Shown piece by piece: positions 52,355 to 61,775 of a stretch of 64,000 bases of DNA (positions within the stretch are counted from its first letter, which is position 1; every line of letters starts with the position of its first letter). Both the position numbers and the translations under genes were made by a program. Source of the DNA: Poriferisodalis sp965116245 (lineage in GTDB: Bacteria > Actinomycetota > Acidimicrobiia > Acidimicrobiales > Poriferisodalaceae); NCBI GenBank assembly GCA_965116245.1, contig OZ220497.1, positions 2,294,001-2,358,000 of the forward strand, written 5' to 3'. The notes under the pieces were generated by a model. It saw nothing but the letters and a program-made list of their open reading frames with translations. It did no database searches and was not told the DNA's origin.

Positions 52355-53146
52355 GTGTCGTCGCAGCGTCTGCCGTCTCTTCGAACACCTCCCATCGTCT
52401 TTGCTCATCGCGGCGGTCGCGCTCACGGTCCTGACAATGATCTTGAGACGTTCTCGCAAGCCCTGGAGTTAGGAGCAACCGGTTTGGAGACCGACATCTG
52501 GCTGAGCCGCGATGGCCACCCGATGCTGGATCACGATGGTGTCGTGTGGCGCCGAGGAGTCCGCCGGCCGTACGCCTCAGTTTCGCGCGCGCACATTGGA
52601 GGTGATGTGCCCACGCTGTGGATGATGTATGAAGCTTGCGGCACTGACTTTGAGCTGTCGGTGGATTTGAAAGACTCCGAGGCGGCCGATGTCGTCATTG
52701 AGGCGGCCCGTGCCGCTGGTGCGGAGGATCGTCTGTGGCTTTGCCACGGCGACTGGGATCGGCTCCTCGCAATACGCGAACTTACATCTGCGCACATCGT
52801 CTACTCCAGCCGTATGCGCCGCATCAAGGAAGGCCCGGAGCGTCGTGCCGCAGCTATGGCCGATATGGGCATCGATGCGATCAACCTGCCCGCCAAAGAC
52901 TGGACAGGTGGCCTCGCAGCGCTATTCCACAGATTTGAGCGACTCTGTTTCGCTTGGGACGTTCAGCACGTCCGATCGGCAGCAGCTCTGTGCGATATGG
53001 GGCTCGACGGTCTCTACGGCGACCATGTTGACCGGTTGTTGGCGGGTATCACAGCGTTGTTTGCCTCAGGCACATCGACGGCTGAGAGCGACGCTGCGAC
53101 GCGCCTACAGGCCTCCGAGACGGCTGGGCGGCCAAAAGCGAACTAA
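52355..53146 (+). CDS. Glycerophosphodiester phosphodiesterase family protein
   Basis: The roughly 263-residue TIM-barrel protein has the GDPD signature: VFAHRGGRAHGPDNDLETFSQALELGATGLETDIWLSRDGHPMLDHD, with the catalytic HRG, ETD and DHD. It splits glycerophosphodiesters to glycerol-3-phosphate and an alcohol. No signal peptide is seen. The GTG at 52355 gives the usual N-terminus; the frame is open upstream. Its last 42 bases overlap the convergent lepB gene. Confidence 0.9.
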   Translation: MSSQRLPSLRTPPIVFAHRGGRAHGPDNDLETFSQALELGATGLETDIWLSRDGHPMLDHDGVVWRRGVRRPYASVSRAHIGGDVPTLWMMYEACGTDFELSVDLKDSEAADVVIEAARAAGAEDRLWLCHGDWDRLLAIRELTSAHIVYSSRMRRIKEGPERRAAAMADMGIDAINLPAKDWTGGLAALFHRFERLCFAWDVQHVRSAAALCDMGLDGLYGDHVDRLLAGITALFASGTSTAESDAATRLQASETAGRPKAN

Positions 53147-53818
53147 CGCTCGTCCGACTATCTCGCTTTGTGGGACCGCCCCAAATGAGCGACTGTCCTG
53201 GCTGGCAGAACGGTTGTCGCCCATCACGAAGACATACCCGGCAGGTACGTGTACGGGAGCAAAATCGCTCGTGCGCACGTCGGACGGGAGATACTCCTCC
53301 TTCAGCGGACGCCCGTCAACCACTAGCTGACCGTCCTGGGCTTCAATCATCTGCCCGCCCACGGCGACGACTCGCTTGATGAGCTCTGAAGTTTGGGCAG
53401 GCCGCAGCGAAGGAGGTGTCTTGAACACAACAACGTCGCCGGGACTGGGGCTGCCAAATCGGTAGCTGAACTTGGCGACCAGTAGCCGATCTCCAACCTC
53501 AAGTGTTGGCGCCATCGACTCGGACGGTATGTAAAACGCAGCGACGACAAACGTGCGCATCAAAAACGCCAGCAAAGCGGCGGTCACCAACACCCATACC
53601 CACGACAGCACGCTGCGCGTACGGTTGCTCAAGACGCGTCTGGCGTGCGGTGGTGACGGCGCGTGCGATTCCCTGATGCCGGGCACTCCAGGTTCGCCTA
53701 GTTCGTCTATTTCGTCTGGTTCGTCTGTTTCTTCTGTTTCTTCTGTTTGGTCTGGTTCGCTTTTTTCGCCTACCTCGTTAGTTTCGTCAGCGCTGCTCAC
53801 CGAGAAGCCGCCAGCCAT
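53105..53818 (-). CDS. lepB: Signal peptidase I
   Basis: The roughly 237-residue membrane protease cleaves Sec and Tat signal peptides. It has an unusual acidic N-terminal tail with EE/DE repeats (QTEETEETDEPDEIDELGEP), one transmembrane helix (VLVTAALLAFLMRTFVV), the catalytic Ser in PSESMAPTL, the Lys in ELIKRVVAVGG, and the SASQDSR box E. The first 22 bases overlap the DUF3866 gene. The start could also be the ATG at 53839. The DNA of the acidic tail is a TCGTCTGTTTC-like repeat (53695-53760). Confidence 0.93.
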   Translation of the reverse strand: MAGGFSVSSADETNEVGEKSEPDQTEETEETDEPDEIDELGEPGVPGIRESHAPSPPHARRVLSNRTRSVLSWVWVLVTAALLAFLMRTFVVAAFYIPSESMAPTLEVGDRLLVAKFSYRFGSPSPGDVVVFKTPPSLRPAQTSELIKRVVAVGGQMIEAQDGQLVVDGRPLKEEYLPSDVRTSDFAPVHVPAGYVFVMGDNRSASQDSRSFGAVPQSEIVGRALVRFWPPSRLGGL

Positions 53819-54888
53819 GCTGCGGTCGCCCCTAGCCAATCGCAGGCCTGCGCGTCGTCTTCAATTGCACGTCCCATAGAAGTGACACTTAGACCCAATC
53901 TCCCAAGAGCCTCAGCAATGCGGATCGGTGACATGGCTGAGGCACGCTTCCCTAGGGTCTCTATCCACTTAGCATCACTGGCACAAAGGCAGATAGTTGC
54001 ACCGACCGGAACTGGCACGACTGTGCCGGTTGGGGCGAGCGCTGCCATGGTACGGGTGTGGTGGCTGACGCCACTATGTCGAGTTCGAACGTCGATAGAC
54101 GATGCACGCGCCCCAACGGCCGTAGCCGCTCCTAGTGCGTCCAGCACGGCCGCGTGCCCAACTAGGTCTAGGCCCGAAAACCCCAACGGGCTGCCAGTAC
54201 CCAAATGGCCAGGCCCCGGCGCGACGATGACGCGGGTGATCTGGCGCTGCGCCAAGGCCGCCACTGCGGAAGGCACGGTGACCGCTTCGATGGGTGCGCC
54301 AAAGGCATGTCCAGCGCTCGCAGCGTTGGCAATTAGCCCGCGCTCCAAGCACGTCGCAGCCAGATCGCTGAGCACGAACGGGAGCGCGCCGCCATCGCTC
54401 ATGACATAGCCAGGTGCTTCGCCAGTTGCGTCCTTGACAGCCGCTGCCAGTGCCATTGCATGGCTGTGCAGCACACACAGTGCCACCCGAGTGCCTGCCA
54501 ACGAAGGCGGCATCCCTGGGTCGGTATCAACGGCGGTGAGCCCCGCCGCTTCCTCATGAGCATCTACAGCTAGCTGCTCAGACAGATAGCGTACCTTTAT
54601 GACCCTGCCTGGGTGTACTGCGATGTCTGAGTCACTGGCAAAGTCGGCGTCAACGTCAACGGTGTCGCGCTGTGACGCGCTGAGGTTGGCATGGACGATG
54701 TGAGCGCCTCCGGTGCCGAGTTGCAGGTCCAGCGCGCAGGTGTTGACCAGCAGTTCATCGTCGGTCTGAAGCGGGCCGCACAGATCCGTGAACGCGATAG
54801 CGTCATTGCCGTCGCTGAGCGTCAAGCGCGCGAATCCGGGTCTCACGTTGCGCACTTGTTTGGCACGCACGCGCGTGTAGCGAGGCAT
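53797..54888 (-). CDS. DUF3866 family protein
   Basis: The 363-residue protein matches DUF3866: GRVIKVRYLSEQ, MPPSLAGTRVALCVLHSHAMALAAAV, PGPGHLGTGSPLGFSGLDLVGHA and RHSGVSHHTRTMA. This family is found next to PafA in several actinobacteria; its function is unknown, though the GSPLGF and SHHT blocks look like a metal or nucleotide site. It overlaps lepB and follows PafA by 95 bases. Confidence 0.8.
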   Translation of the reverse strand: MPRYTRVRAKQVRNVRPGFARLTLSDGNDAIAFTDLCGPLQTDDELLVNTCALDLQLGTGGAHIVHANLSASQRDTVDVDADFASDSDIAVHPGRVIKVRYLSEQLAVDAHEEAAGLTAVDTDPGMPPSLAGTRVALCVLHSHAMALAAAVKDATGEAPGYVMSDGGALPFVLSDLAATCLERGLIANAASAGHAFGAPIEAVTVPSAVAALAQRQITRVIVAPGPGHLGTGSPLGFSGLDLVGHAAVLDALGAATAVGARASSIDVRTRHSGVSHHTRTMAALAPTGTVVPVPVGATICLCASDAKWIETLGKRASAMSPIRIAEALGRLGLSVTSMGRAIEDDAQACDWLGATAAWLAASR

Positions 54889-54983
54889 CTGGCGATGTCA
54901 ACCAGCTACGAGTAGGCCAACCACAGGTCGGCTAACCGAGAGTTGACCAGTGACAAGTTGACCGGGACTCGGCTCAGCGTGCA

Positions 54984-56351
54984 TCACAGGGACTCAATCA
55001 GCTTGTCAACGCGTTCATCATGGGAACGGAACGGATCCTTGCAAAGAACGGTGCGCTGGGCTTGGTCGTTTAGTTTTAGGTGTACCCAGTCCACTGTGTA
55101 ATCGCGGCGTCGAGCCTTGGCCTCGCGCACGAACGCCCCGCGCAGTCGCGCTCTGGTTGTTTGTGGAGGCTCCTCTGAAGCTTGACGTACGTCAGCGTCA
55201 TTGAGTATTCGTTCGACTAGCCCGCGTCGCTGCATCACATAGAACACGCCTCGCTTCGAATCGACGTGGTGGTACTGCAGATCCAGCAGCGCGATGCGCG
55301 GATCTTCAAATCCGACCTGAGCGCGGTCGGCGTAATCGGTGAGCAGTTTGTGCTTGATGACCCAGTCCACCTCGCGATCAAGCTGTAGGGGGTCTTTTTG
55401 GATCGCAGTCATGGCGTGTTCCCACATTCGCAGCGCGCGCGCCTCTTCGCTCGTGAGGTCATTCGTCTCTGCGAAACGCAGCGCGCGTTCTAGATATTCA
55501 GACTGAATGTCTATGGCGCTGGCTTCGCGCCGATTGGCCAGGCGCACCTTGCGGCGGCAAGTGATGTCGTGGCTGATCTCGCGAATAGCCCGAATCGGAT
55601 TTTCAAGCGTCATGTCCCGCAACACCACTGCGGGGTCTTCGAGCATGCGCAGCATTAGCGAAGCCGCACCGATCTTGAGGAACGAGGTGTACTCGCTCAT
55701 GTTTGAGTCCCCGACGATTACGTGAAGTCGTCGAAAGCGCTCAGCATCAGCGTGTGGCTCATCGCGGGTGTTGATGATTGGGCGGCTGCGGGTGGTTGCG
55801 CTAGACACACTTTCCCAAATGTGCTCTGCCCGTTGGGTGATGCAAAAGCGAGGCCCTTTGGCAGTGTTGAGCACCTTGCCCGCCCCTGCGTAGATCTGTC
55901 TGGTGACCAGAAACGGGATAAGCACCTCGGCGTAGTTCGAGAAATCGTCAGCGCGGCTAGTCAGATAGTTCTCGTGGCACCCGTAGCTGTTGCCCGCCGA
56001 GTCAGTGTTGTTCTTGAACAGATAAATGGTGCCGCTGAACGATTCCTCAGCCAGCCGTTCGGTAGCGCTGGCCACGAGCCGTTCCAGGATCCGCTCACCT
56101 GCGCGGTCATGGCACACCACGTCATAGACAGAATCGCACTCCGGGGTGGCGTACTCGGGATGGCTGCCGACGTCGAGATACAGACGAGCGCCATTTGCGA
56201 GAAACACGTTGCTGGAACGGCCCCATGAGACGACTCGTCGAAACAGGTATCGAGCCACCTCATCAGGGCTCAGGCGTCGCTGGCCACGGAGCGTGCAGGT
56301 CACGCCATATTCGTTTTCGAGACCCATGATGCGCCGCTGCACGACGCTCAC
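54984..56351 (-). CDS. pafA: Pup ligase PafA
   Basis: The 455-residue enzyme attaches Pup to substrate lysines. It has RRIMGLENEYGVTC with the catalytic glutamate, the GSHPEYATPEC segment, YLFKNNTDSAGNSYGCHENY and NTRDEPHADAERFRRLHVIVGDSNMSEY, all glutamine-synthetase-like ATP and metal residues. A GTG start precedes. It closes the operon ARC-dop-pup-prcB-prcA-pafA, 12 bases after prcA. Confidence 0.97.
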   Translation of the reverse strand: MSVVQRRIMGLENEYGVTCTLRGQRRLSPDEVARYLFRRVVSWGRSSNVFLANGARLYLDVGSHPEYATPECDSVYDVVCHDRAGERILERLVASATERLAEESFSGTIYLFKNNTDSAGNSYGCHENYLTSRADDFSNYAEVLIPFLVTRQIYAGAGKVLNTAKGPRFCITQRAEHIWESVSSATTRSRPIINTRDEPHADAERFRRLHVIVGDSNMSEYTSFLKIGAASLMLRMLEDPAVVLRDMTLENPIRAIREISHDITCRRKVRLANRREASAIDIQSEYLERALRFAETNDLTSEEARALRMWEHAMTAIQKDPLQLDREVDWVIKHKLLTDYADRAQVGFEDPRIALLDLQYHHVDSKRGVFYVMQRRGLVERILNDADVRQASEEPPQTTRARLRGAFVREAKARRRDYTVDWVHLKLNDQAQRTVLCKDPFRSHDERVDKLIESL

Positions 56352-56363
56352 CGTAGTTCCGAA

Positions 56364-57104
56364 CTAGGTATCCCCCTCGCCAGCCTCGCCGTCGGGTCCA
56401 GCCGTGCCGTCATTGAGTGCGGCCTGTACTTCGGTGTCATCGAGACGCCGGAAGCACCGGCGACGGTGGATTGCGTCTGGAACGTTGGCTTCCAGCACGG
56501 CAACTTCAAGGTCTGGTGCCGCTATCTCGCGCTCGGGTCCCGCCAGAGCCGAACAAGCCAGCCGGATGGCCGAACTGGCGTCGGCTTGCGCGTCGTAGCC
56601 TTGCGCTACACGCTCGCGAACGGCGTCGGCATCGCCGCCGATGCAGCAGTACGCCTCCTCATCCATGACGGTGCCGTCGTACTGAATTCGGTAGAGCTGG
56701 TTGGGTTCGCCGCCGATACCCACCTCTACCACCACGATTTCTACCTCAAGCGGTTTGAGTTCATGGGTGAAGAACTGGCCAAGCATCTGCGCGTACTGGT
56801 TTGCCAAGCTACGAGCTTCCACGTCCGACCGCGAATACTGATATCCCTTCAGCTCAGCGTGGCGGACACCTGCAATGCGCAGTTGGTCGAACTCGATGTA
56901 ACGCCCCACGCCACCAAATGCGATTCGGTCATAGATCTCCGACACTTTGCGCAGCGTCGCGCTGGCGTTCTCCGCCACTAGGGCAATGCCGCCGTGGTAC
57001 TCCAAGGTCACCAGCGAACGACCGCGAGCGATGCCCTTGCGGGCATAGTCCGCCCGGTCCTGCATGAGCTGTTCGGGACTGACGTACATCCCGGGCATGC
57101 TCAT
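56364..57104 (-). CDS. prcA: Proteasome alpha subunit PrcA
   Basis: The 246-residue protein has the alpha-subunit N-terminal helix YVSPEQLMQDRADYARKGIARGRSLVTLEYHGGIALVAEN and forms the outer rings that gate the 20S core. The extreme C-terminus is acidic. It overlaps prcB by four bases (ATGA). No nucleophile threonine, as expected. Confidence 0.96.
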   Translation of the reverse strand: MSMPGMYVSPEQLMQDRADYARKGIARGRSLVTLEYHGGIALVAENASATLRKVSEIYDRIAFGGVGRYIEFDQLRIAGVRHAELKGYQYSRSDVEARSLANQYAQMLGQFFTHELKPLEVEIVVVEVGIGGEPNQLYRIQYDGTVMDEEAYCCIGGDADAVRERVAQGYDAQADASSAIRLACSALAGPEREIAAPDLEVAVLEANVPDAIHRRRCFRRLDDTEVQAALNDGTAGPDGEAGEGDT

Positions 57105-57961
57105 TGAGTGTCCCCGCCTTGCCTAGGTTGCCCAGGAGTCGTAGTGCCACCGCTGGTGCTACCTGCAAGCTGCGCCTGCAGTGCAGCGAACACGTCACCT
57201 GACTCGCTGTCGCTGAGCTGGCGGAAGCCGCCACTGCTGATTGCCACAAGCGCCGGATAGATGCCTCTAACTGGATCGGGTCCACCGGTGGCGCTGTCTT
57301 CGTCAGCGGCGTGCCACAAAGCACGCACGCTCAGCTCCAGGGCCTCTGTTTCGCTCAAGTCCTCACGAAAGCCCAGCTTGAGAACCGTTCCAGCGTGCAA
57401 GCTGCCAGAACCCGCGGTGGCGTAGTCCTGTTCCTCATAGCGGCCACCTGTGACGTCGTACTGGAAGAGCCTGCCTCGCCGGTCAACTGGGTCAAAGCCA
57501 GCGAAGATAGGCACGACCGCTAGACCTCGCATCGCTTGCGGCAGATGCGCTCGCAACATTTCGGCAAGCTGATTCGCTTTGCCCTCCAAGCTCAGCGGTT
57601 TGCCTTCGATCTTCTCGTAGTACTCCAACTGCAGTTGGAAAACGCGAACCATCTGTACGGCAGGGCCAGCGGCACCAGCGATGCCAACCGCCGAATAGGA
57701 ATCGGCGGGAAAGACCTTGCGCATGTCGCGATGACTGATGAGGTTCCCGCTGGTGGCCCTGCGATCCCCGGCAACTACTACTCCGTCGGCGCTACGCACC
57801 GCAAGCACCGTGGTGGCATGAGCGTCTTGTAGCGAGACGAAATTGCCGCCCGCTGCCTCTGAAGCGAGTTCAGCGAACGGCTCGCTGCCTGTGCGGCGCA
57901 ACAACTCCACGAAGCTCGCACCGGGATCCTCGCCAACAGCGAAGAAGGGCATTGAGGTCAC
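57101..57961 (-). CDS. prcB: Proteasome beta subunit PrcB
   Basis: The 286-residue protein carries a propeptide of about 49 residues that is cut before the nucleophile: HA followed by TTVLAVRSADGVVVAGDRRAT. The active Asp, Lys and Ser positions are in the usual place. A Gly/Thr-rich C-terminal tail follows. GTG start overlaps the pup stop; a second ATG lies three codons in. Confidence 0.96.
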   Translation of the reverse strand: MTSMPFFAVGEDPGASFVELLRRTGSEPFAELASEAAGGNFVSLQDAHATTVLAVRSADGVVVAGDRRATSGNLISHRDMRKVFPADSYSAVGIAGAAGPAVQMVRVFQLQLEYYEKIEGKPLSLEGKANQLAEMLRAHLPQAMRGLAVVPIFAGFDPVDRRGRLFQYDVTGGRYEEQDYATAGSGSLHAGTVLKLGFREDLSETEALELSVRALWHAADEDSATGGPDPVRGIYPALVAISSGGFRQLSDSESGDVFAALQAQLAGSTSGGTTTPGQPRQGGDTQ

Positions 57962-58149
57962 TCGCCACCCTTTTGCACGTAGTTCTTGACGAACTCCTCA
58001 GCGTTCGTTTCGAGCACATCGTCGATCTCGTCTAGTAGATCGTCGAGCTCTGCTTTCAGATCGGTCGCCCCTTCGGACGCGATGCTCTGCGATGTGGGGG
58101 TCTCCGACTCCCTCGGTGCGGGTCGTCGTATCTGCTCGCGTTCTGCCAT
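57958..58149 (-). CDS. pup: Prokaryotic ubiquitin-like protein Pup
   Basis: The 63-residue disordered protein ends in VKNYVQKGGE. The last residue is Glu, not Gln, so it is ligation-ready without deamidation by Dop. The C-terminal coiled region LKAELDDLLDEIDDVLETNAEEFV docks to ARC and PafA. Overlap with prcB is GTGA. Confidence 0.97.
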   Translation of the reverse strand: MAEREQIRRPAPRESETPTSQSIASEGATDLKAELDDLLDEIDDVLETNAEEFVKNYVQKGGE

Positions 58150-58221
58150 CTCGGTCCTCTTTTGGTGTTGATTGGTCCGGTGCTTGAGTGTCCGGCTTGC
58201 CTCAAAGCAGGATCTGGGCGA

Positions 58222-59730
58222 TCAGTTGCCGAGCCGGCGCAGCAACTCGGCCGCGTCGCGGCACTCGTCCAACAAGTTACCTACGTGCTTGCGGGTTCCT
58301 CGTAGCGGTTCAAGCATTGGCACGCGGCGCAGTGGCTCAGCACCGATGTCAAACACCATCGAGTCCCAGTTGGCGGCCACTATCTCGTCGCCGAATTTGT
58401 CGAGGCATCGTCCTCGGAAGTATGCGCGGGTAGTTGTTGGCGGCACTGTTACTGCTTCATTGACTTCTTCGTCACTTGTGAGGCGCTCTAGTCCGATGCG
58501 TCGCGCCAACGATTTTGAAGGCCGCAGGTCGTGATATTGCAAATCCAGCGCGGCCAGCTTCGGATCGTCCCAATCAAGTCCGTGTCGTTCGGCGTAGCCC
58601 TCATATAGGCGCAATTTGGCAACCCAGTCGAGCTGTTTCGCGAGGCTCGTGGGGTCGGACTCAAGCGCCGTTAACACAGACTCCCAGCGGTTCAAAATGT
58701 CGTTGCCCAAATCGTCACCGCCGACCGCCTCGAGGCCGTGACTGCGCCCGTACCGGCGGGCCGCTTCCAAGTATTCCCATTGAATCTCAATCGCTCGCAT
58801 ACGACGTCCGTCTACGAGTTCGATCAACTCGGACAGCGCGATGTCAAAACTCACCCGACGCAGCGCCGCAACCGGCACGAGCGGGGTGAGCGGTTCGGGC
58901 AGGACATCGTCGTCGATCATCGCCAACACCAGCGACGTAGTACCCAGCTTGAGGTAGGTCTGAAGCTCACTCATATTGGCGTCACCCACGATCACATGCA
59001 GACGGCGGTACTTGCGCGTATCGGCATGCGGCTCATCGCGGGTGTTGACAATGGGCCGCTTGAGCGTGGTCTCTAGCCCGACTTCTTCTTCGAAGAAATC
59101 TGCACGCTGGCTGATCTGGAACGGACGGTCTCTAAAGGGCGCTGGAGCGCGGTCGCTCATTGGCACCTCAACACCCAGTTTGCCAGCACCGCAGTAGATC
59201 TGACGGGTTACGAAGAACGGCAAGATATGCGTTACTACTCGACTGAATGGAACGTCGCGGTCCAATAGATAGTTCTCGTGACAGCCGTAGCTGTTGCCCT
59301 TGCCGTCGCTGTTGTTCTTGTGGATGATCAGCTCTTCCCCGTCGGGCAACAGGTCGTTGGCGGCCTGCATGGAGCGGATCAGGATCTCCTCTGCGGCTCG
59401 GTCATACACAACGCACTGGCGTACGTCCGAACATTCCGGCGTCGACAACTCAGGATGCGCGTGATCCACGTAGTAGCGGGAGCCGTTCGTTAGCACAGCA
59501 TTGACAAGGTGCGTTTCGATTTCTGGCGCGAGAGCGTCGAATTCGTCGAAACCCCTGGCATCGGTACCTGGGTGTTCGTCGTCGAAATCCCAGCTCACCC
59601 GTTGGCACAGAAAACCGTTGACGTAGGCGTTGATGATCATCGACGACGCCGCGACCGGGTTGGAGTCGCCGTTGCAGCGGTGGATTATGCCGAACTCGGT
59701 TTCGATACCGACGACCTTGTGAACCGCCAC
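58222..59730 (-). CDS. dop: Depupylase/deamidase Dop
   Basis: The 502-residue protein is a PafA paralogue with GIETEFGIIH, AASSMIINAYVNGF (the Dop-loop region), ELSTPECSDVRQC, IHKNNSDGKGNSYGCHENYLLDRDVPF and NTRDEPHADTRKYRRLHVIVGDANMSE. Because this Pup ends in Glu, its main job here is probably depupylation. 72 bases upstream of pup. Confidence 0.96.
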   Translation of the reverse strand: MAVHKVVGIETEFGIIHRCNGDSNPVAASSMIINAYVNGFLCQRVSWDFDDEHPGTDARGFDEFDALAPEIETHLVNAVLTNGSRYYVDHAHPELSTPECSDVRQCVVYDRAAEEILIRSMQAANDLLPDGEELIIHKNNSDGKGNSYGCHENYLLDRDVPFSRVVTHILPFFVTRQIYCGAGKLGVEVPMSDRAPAPFRDRPFQISQRADFFEEEVGLETTLKRPIVNTRDEPHADTRKYRRLHVIVGDANMSELQTYLKLGTTSLVLAMIDDDVLPEPLTPLVPVAALRRVSFDIALSELIELVDGRRMRAIEIQWEYLEAARRYGRSHGLEAVGGDDLGNDILNRWESVLTALESDPTSLAKQLDWVAKLRLYEGYAERHGLDWDDPKLAALDLQYHDLRPSKSLARRIGLERLTSDEEVNEAVTVPPTTTRAYFRGRCLDKFGDEIVAANWDSMVFDIGAEPLRRVPMLEPLRGTRKHVGNLLDECRDAAELLRRLGN

Positions 59731-59795
59731 CGCCGTGGACCCTAGCCGTCAGCGCTGCGCGTAAGACGAACGCTGTGTCACCGATTTGCTGGCGA

Positions 59796-61559
59796 TCAGA
59801 GGTATTGGCTGGTTTGCACCCGTTCGATCGCCCGACCGCCGAGAGCATCGCTGTCGTCGGGGTCAACGAGGGTGCGAATGAACACGATCCGCTCTCCTTT
59901 CTTGCCGGAGATCTTGGCCCAGTCGTCGGGGTTCGTGGTGTTTGGCAGGTCTTCGTGCTCGCGGAACTCTTGGCGGACGGCATTCATGAGGTCGTCAAGT
60001 CGGATGCCATTAGTGCCGGTGGCAAGCGAACGCTTGATGGCGTTCTTCTTGGCTCGACGCACTATGTTCTCAATCATCGCTCCCGAAGCGAAGTCCTTGA
60101 AATACATGACCTCTTTGTCACCGTTCTGATAGGTGACTTCCAAGAAGCGGTTCAAGTCGTCCGGTCGGTACATCTCGTCAACTGTGCGCTCAAGCATCAC
60201 CTGCACAGCCTTGTTCGGGTCGCCGCCGCCGAGCTCGGCTACCTCCATCGGATCAATCGGCAGCATCGGTGTGAGGTAGGTGCTGAAGATCGAAAGCGCT
60301 GCCGGTTCATCGGGTCGGTTGATCTTGATTTTCACATCCAGTCGTCCCGGACGCAAGATTGCAGGATCGATCAGATCCTCGCGGTTGGAGGCGCCGATCA
60401 CGATGACGTTGCGCAGGCCCTCCACACCGTCAATCTCGGCTAGTAGCTGCGGGACAACTGTGGATTCCATATCGGAGCTGATGCCGCTGCCGCGAGTGCG
60501 AAACAACGACTCCATTTCATCGAAAAACACAATCACAGGCCAACCTTCGGACGCCTTCTCCCGAGCTCGCTCGAAAATGCGCCGGATTTGGCGTTCTGTC
60601 TCGCCCACGTACTTGTTGAGCAGTTCAGGGCCCTTGATGTTGATGAAGAAGCTGCGTGCGCCTTGCTGGCCAGACAGCTCCCCAACTTTGGCTGCGAGTG
60701 AGTTGGCAACCGCTTTGGCGATGAGCGTCTTGCCACATCCAGGAGGGCCATAAAGCAGGATGCCTTTAGGCGCTGGTAGTTCATAGGTGCGAAACAGGTC
60801 CTGATGCAGGTATGGAAGTTCCACGGCATCGGTGATGAGTTCGATCTGGGTGTCCAGCCCGCCGATGTCCTCATAGGTGATGTTGGGCACTTCTTCCAAG
60901 AGAAGATCGTCTACTTCGGCTCGGGGTAGCAGTTCGAGCACGACATTGGAGCGGACGTCAAGCAGCAGGTTGTCGCCCGATCGCAGAGACTGTGTACGTA
61001 GATGTCCAGCCAGTTCCACGATGCGCTCTTCGTCAGCGCGTCCGGTGACCAGCGCACGGCAACCGTCGGCCAGCACCTCGTTCAGGGTCACCACCTCGCC
61101 AGCGGTGTCGGGCCCGCGAGCGAGGACAATGTTGTAGGACTCGTTCAGCACAACTTCGCTGCCCTCAACTAGCTCGGTTTCGGCCAGGTCGGGGTGCAGC
61201 GCAACGCGCATCTTGCGCCCGCCCGCGTGTACGTCGGCGGTGCCGTCGTCGTTGCGGGACAAGAACGTGCCGTAAGCCGAAGGGGGCTGAGTCAGCTTCT
61301 CCACTTCCTCTCGAAGCGCGGCGATGTGCTCACGCGCCTCGCGCAGCGTGTAGGTCAGCTTCTCGTTCTGTGAGACTGCAGCCGAAAGTTGTCCCTTGGC
61401 TTCCAGCAAGCGCTCTTCAAGCGTGCTGACGCGCGCTGGCGTGTCGGCGAGTTGACGCCGCAGGAGCGCTGCTTCGTCTTCAAGCGAACGAACGCGAGCG
61501 CGCAGTGAGTTCGCGTCCGCCGCTGCGCCGCGCTGCTTCTGCTCGTCACTTGAGGCCAT
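59796..61559 (-). CDS. arc: Proteasome-associated AAA+ ATPase ARC/Mpa
   Basis: The 587-residue unfoldase has an N-terminal coiled coil (LRARVRSLEDEAALLRRQL), two OB domains, and an AAA module: GPPGCGKTLIAKAVAN (Walker A), VIVFFDEMESLF (Walker B) and ASNREDLIDPAILRPGRLD. The C-terminus ends in SQYL, whose penultimate Tyr docks to the 20S pocket. It is the first gene of the operon, and a 7+7 inverted repeat lies in its upstream spacer. Confidence 0.97.
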   Translation of the reverse strand: MASSDEQKQRGAAADANSLRARVRSLEDEAALLRRQLADTPARVSTLEERLLEAKGQLSAAVSQNEKLTYTLREAREHIAALREEVEKLTQPPSAYGTFLSRNDDGTADVHAGGRKMRVALHPDLAETELVEGSEVVLNESYNIVLARGPDTAGEVVTLNEVLADGCRALVTGRADEERIVELAGHLRTQSLRSGDNLLLDVRSNVVLELLPRAEVDDLLLEEVPNITYEDIGGLDTQIELITDAVELPYLHQDLFRTYELPAPKGILLYGPPGCGKTLIAKAVANSLAAKVGELSGQQGARSFFINIKGPELLNKYVGETERQIRRIFERAREKASEGWPVIVFFDEMESLFRTRGSGISSDMESTVVPQLLAEIDGVEGLRNVIVIGASNREDLIDPAILRPGRLDVKIKINRPDEPAALSIFSTYLTPMLPIDPMEVAELGGGDPNKAVQVMLERTVDEMYRPDDLNRFLEVTYQNGDKEVMYFKDFASGAMIENIVRRAKKNAIKRSLATGTNGIRLDDLMNAVRQEFREHEDLPNTTNPDDWAKISGKKGERIVFIRTLVDPDDSDALGGRAIERVQTSQYL

Positions 61560-61622
61560 GCGCGGCTGACACTACCTTGACGCCACTGTCCGAACGCAAC
61601 GCATTATTCGCCGACGAGAAGG

Positions 61623-61643
61623 ACACAACGTCCGCAGTTGTGT
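61623..61643. promoter_or_regulatory. Perfect 7-bp inverted repeat between ARC and ferredoxin
   Basis: ACACAAC and GTTGTGT are separated by seven bases, between the diverging starts of ARC (61559) and ferredoxin (61776). This is a reasonable shape and position for an operator serving either gene. No regulator is identified. Confidence 0.4.
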
Positions 61644-61775
61644 TGCGACCCCTCGGATCTCATCCATCACACGCCACGTCCGATTCGTCATATAGGTGCA
61701 AGTTGCTCGCAGATGCGGTAGCTTTCTCAATTGGCCCGGCTAGTTGGGGCCGTCGCTCGGGAGGATCGCTACACG

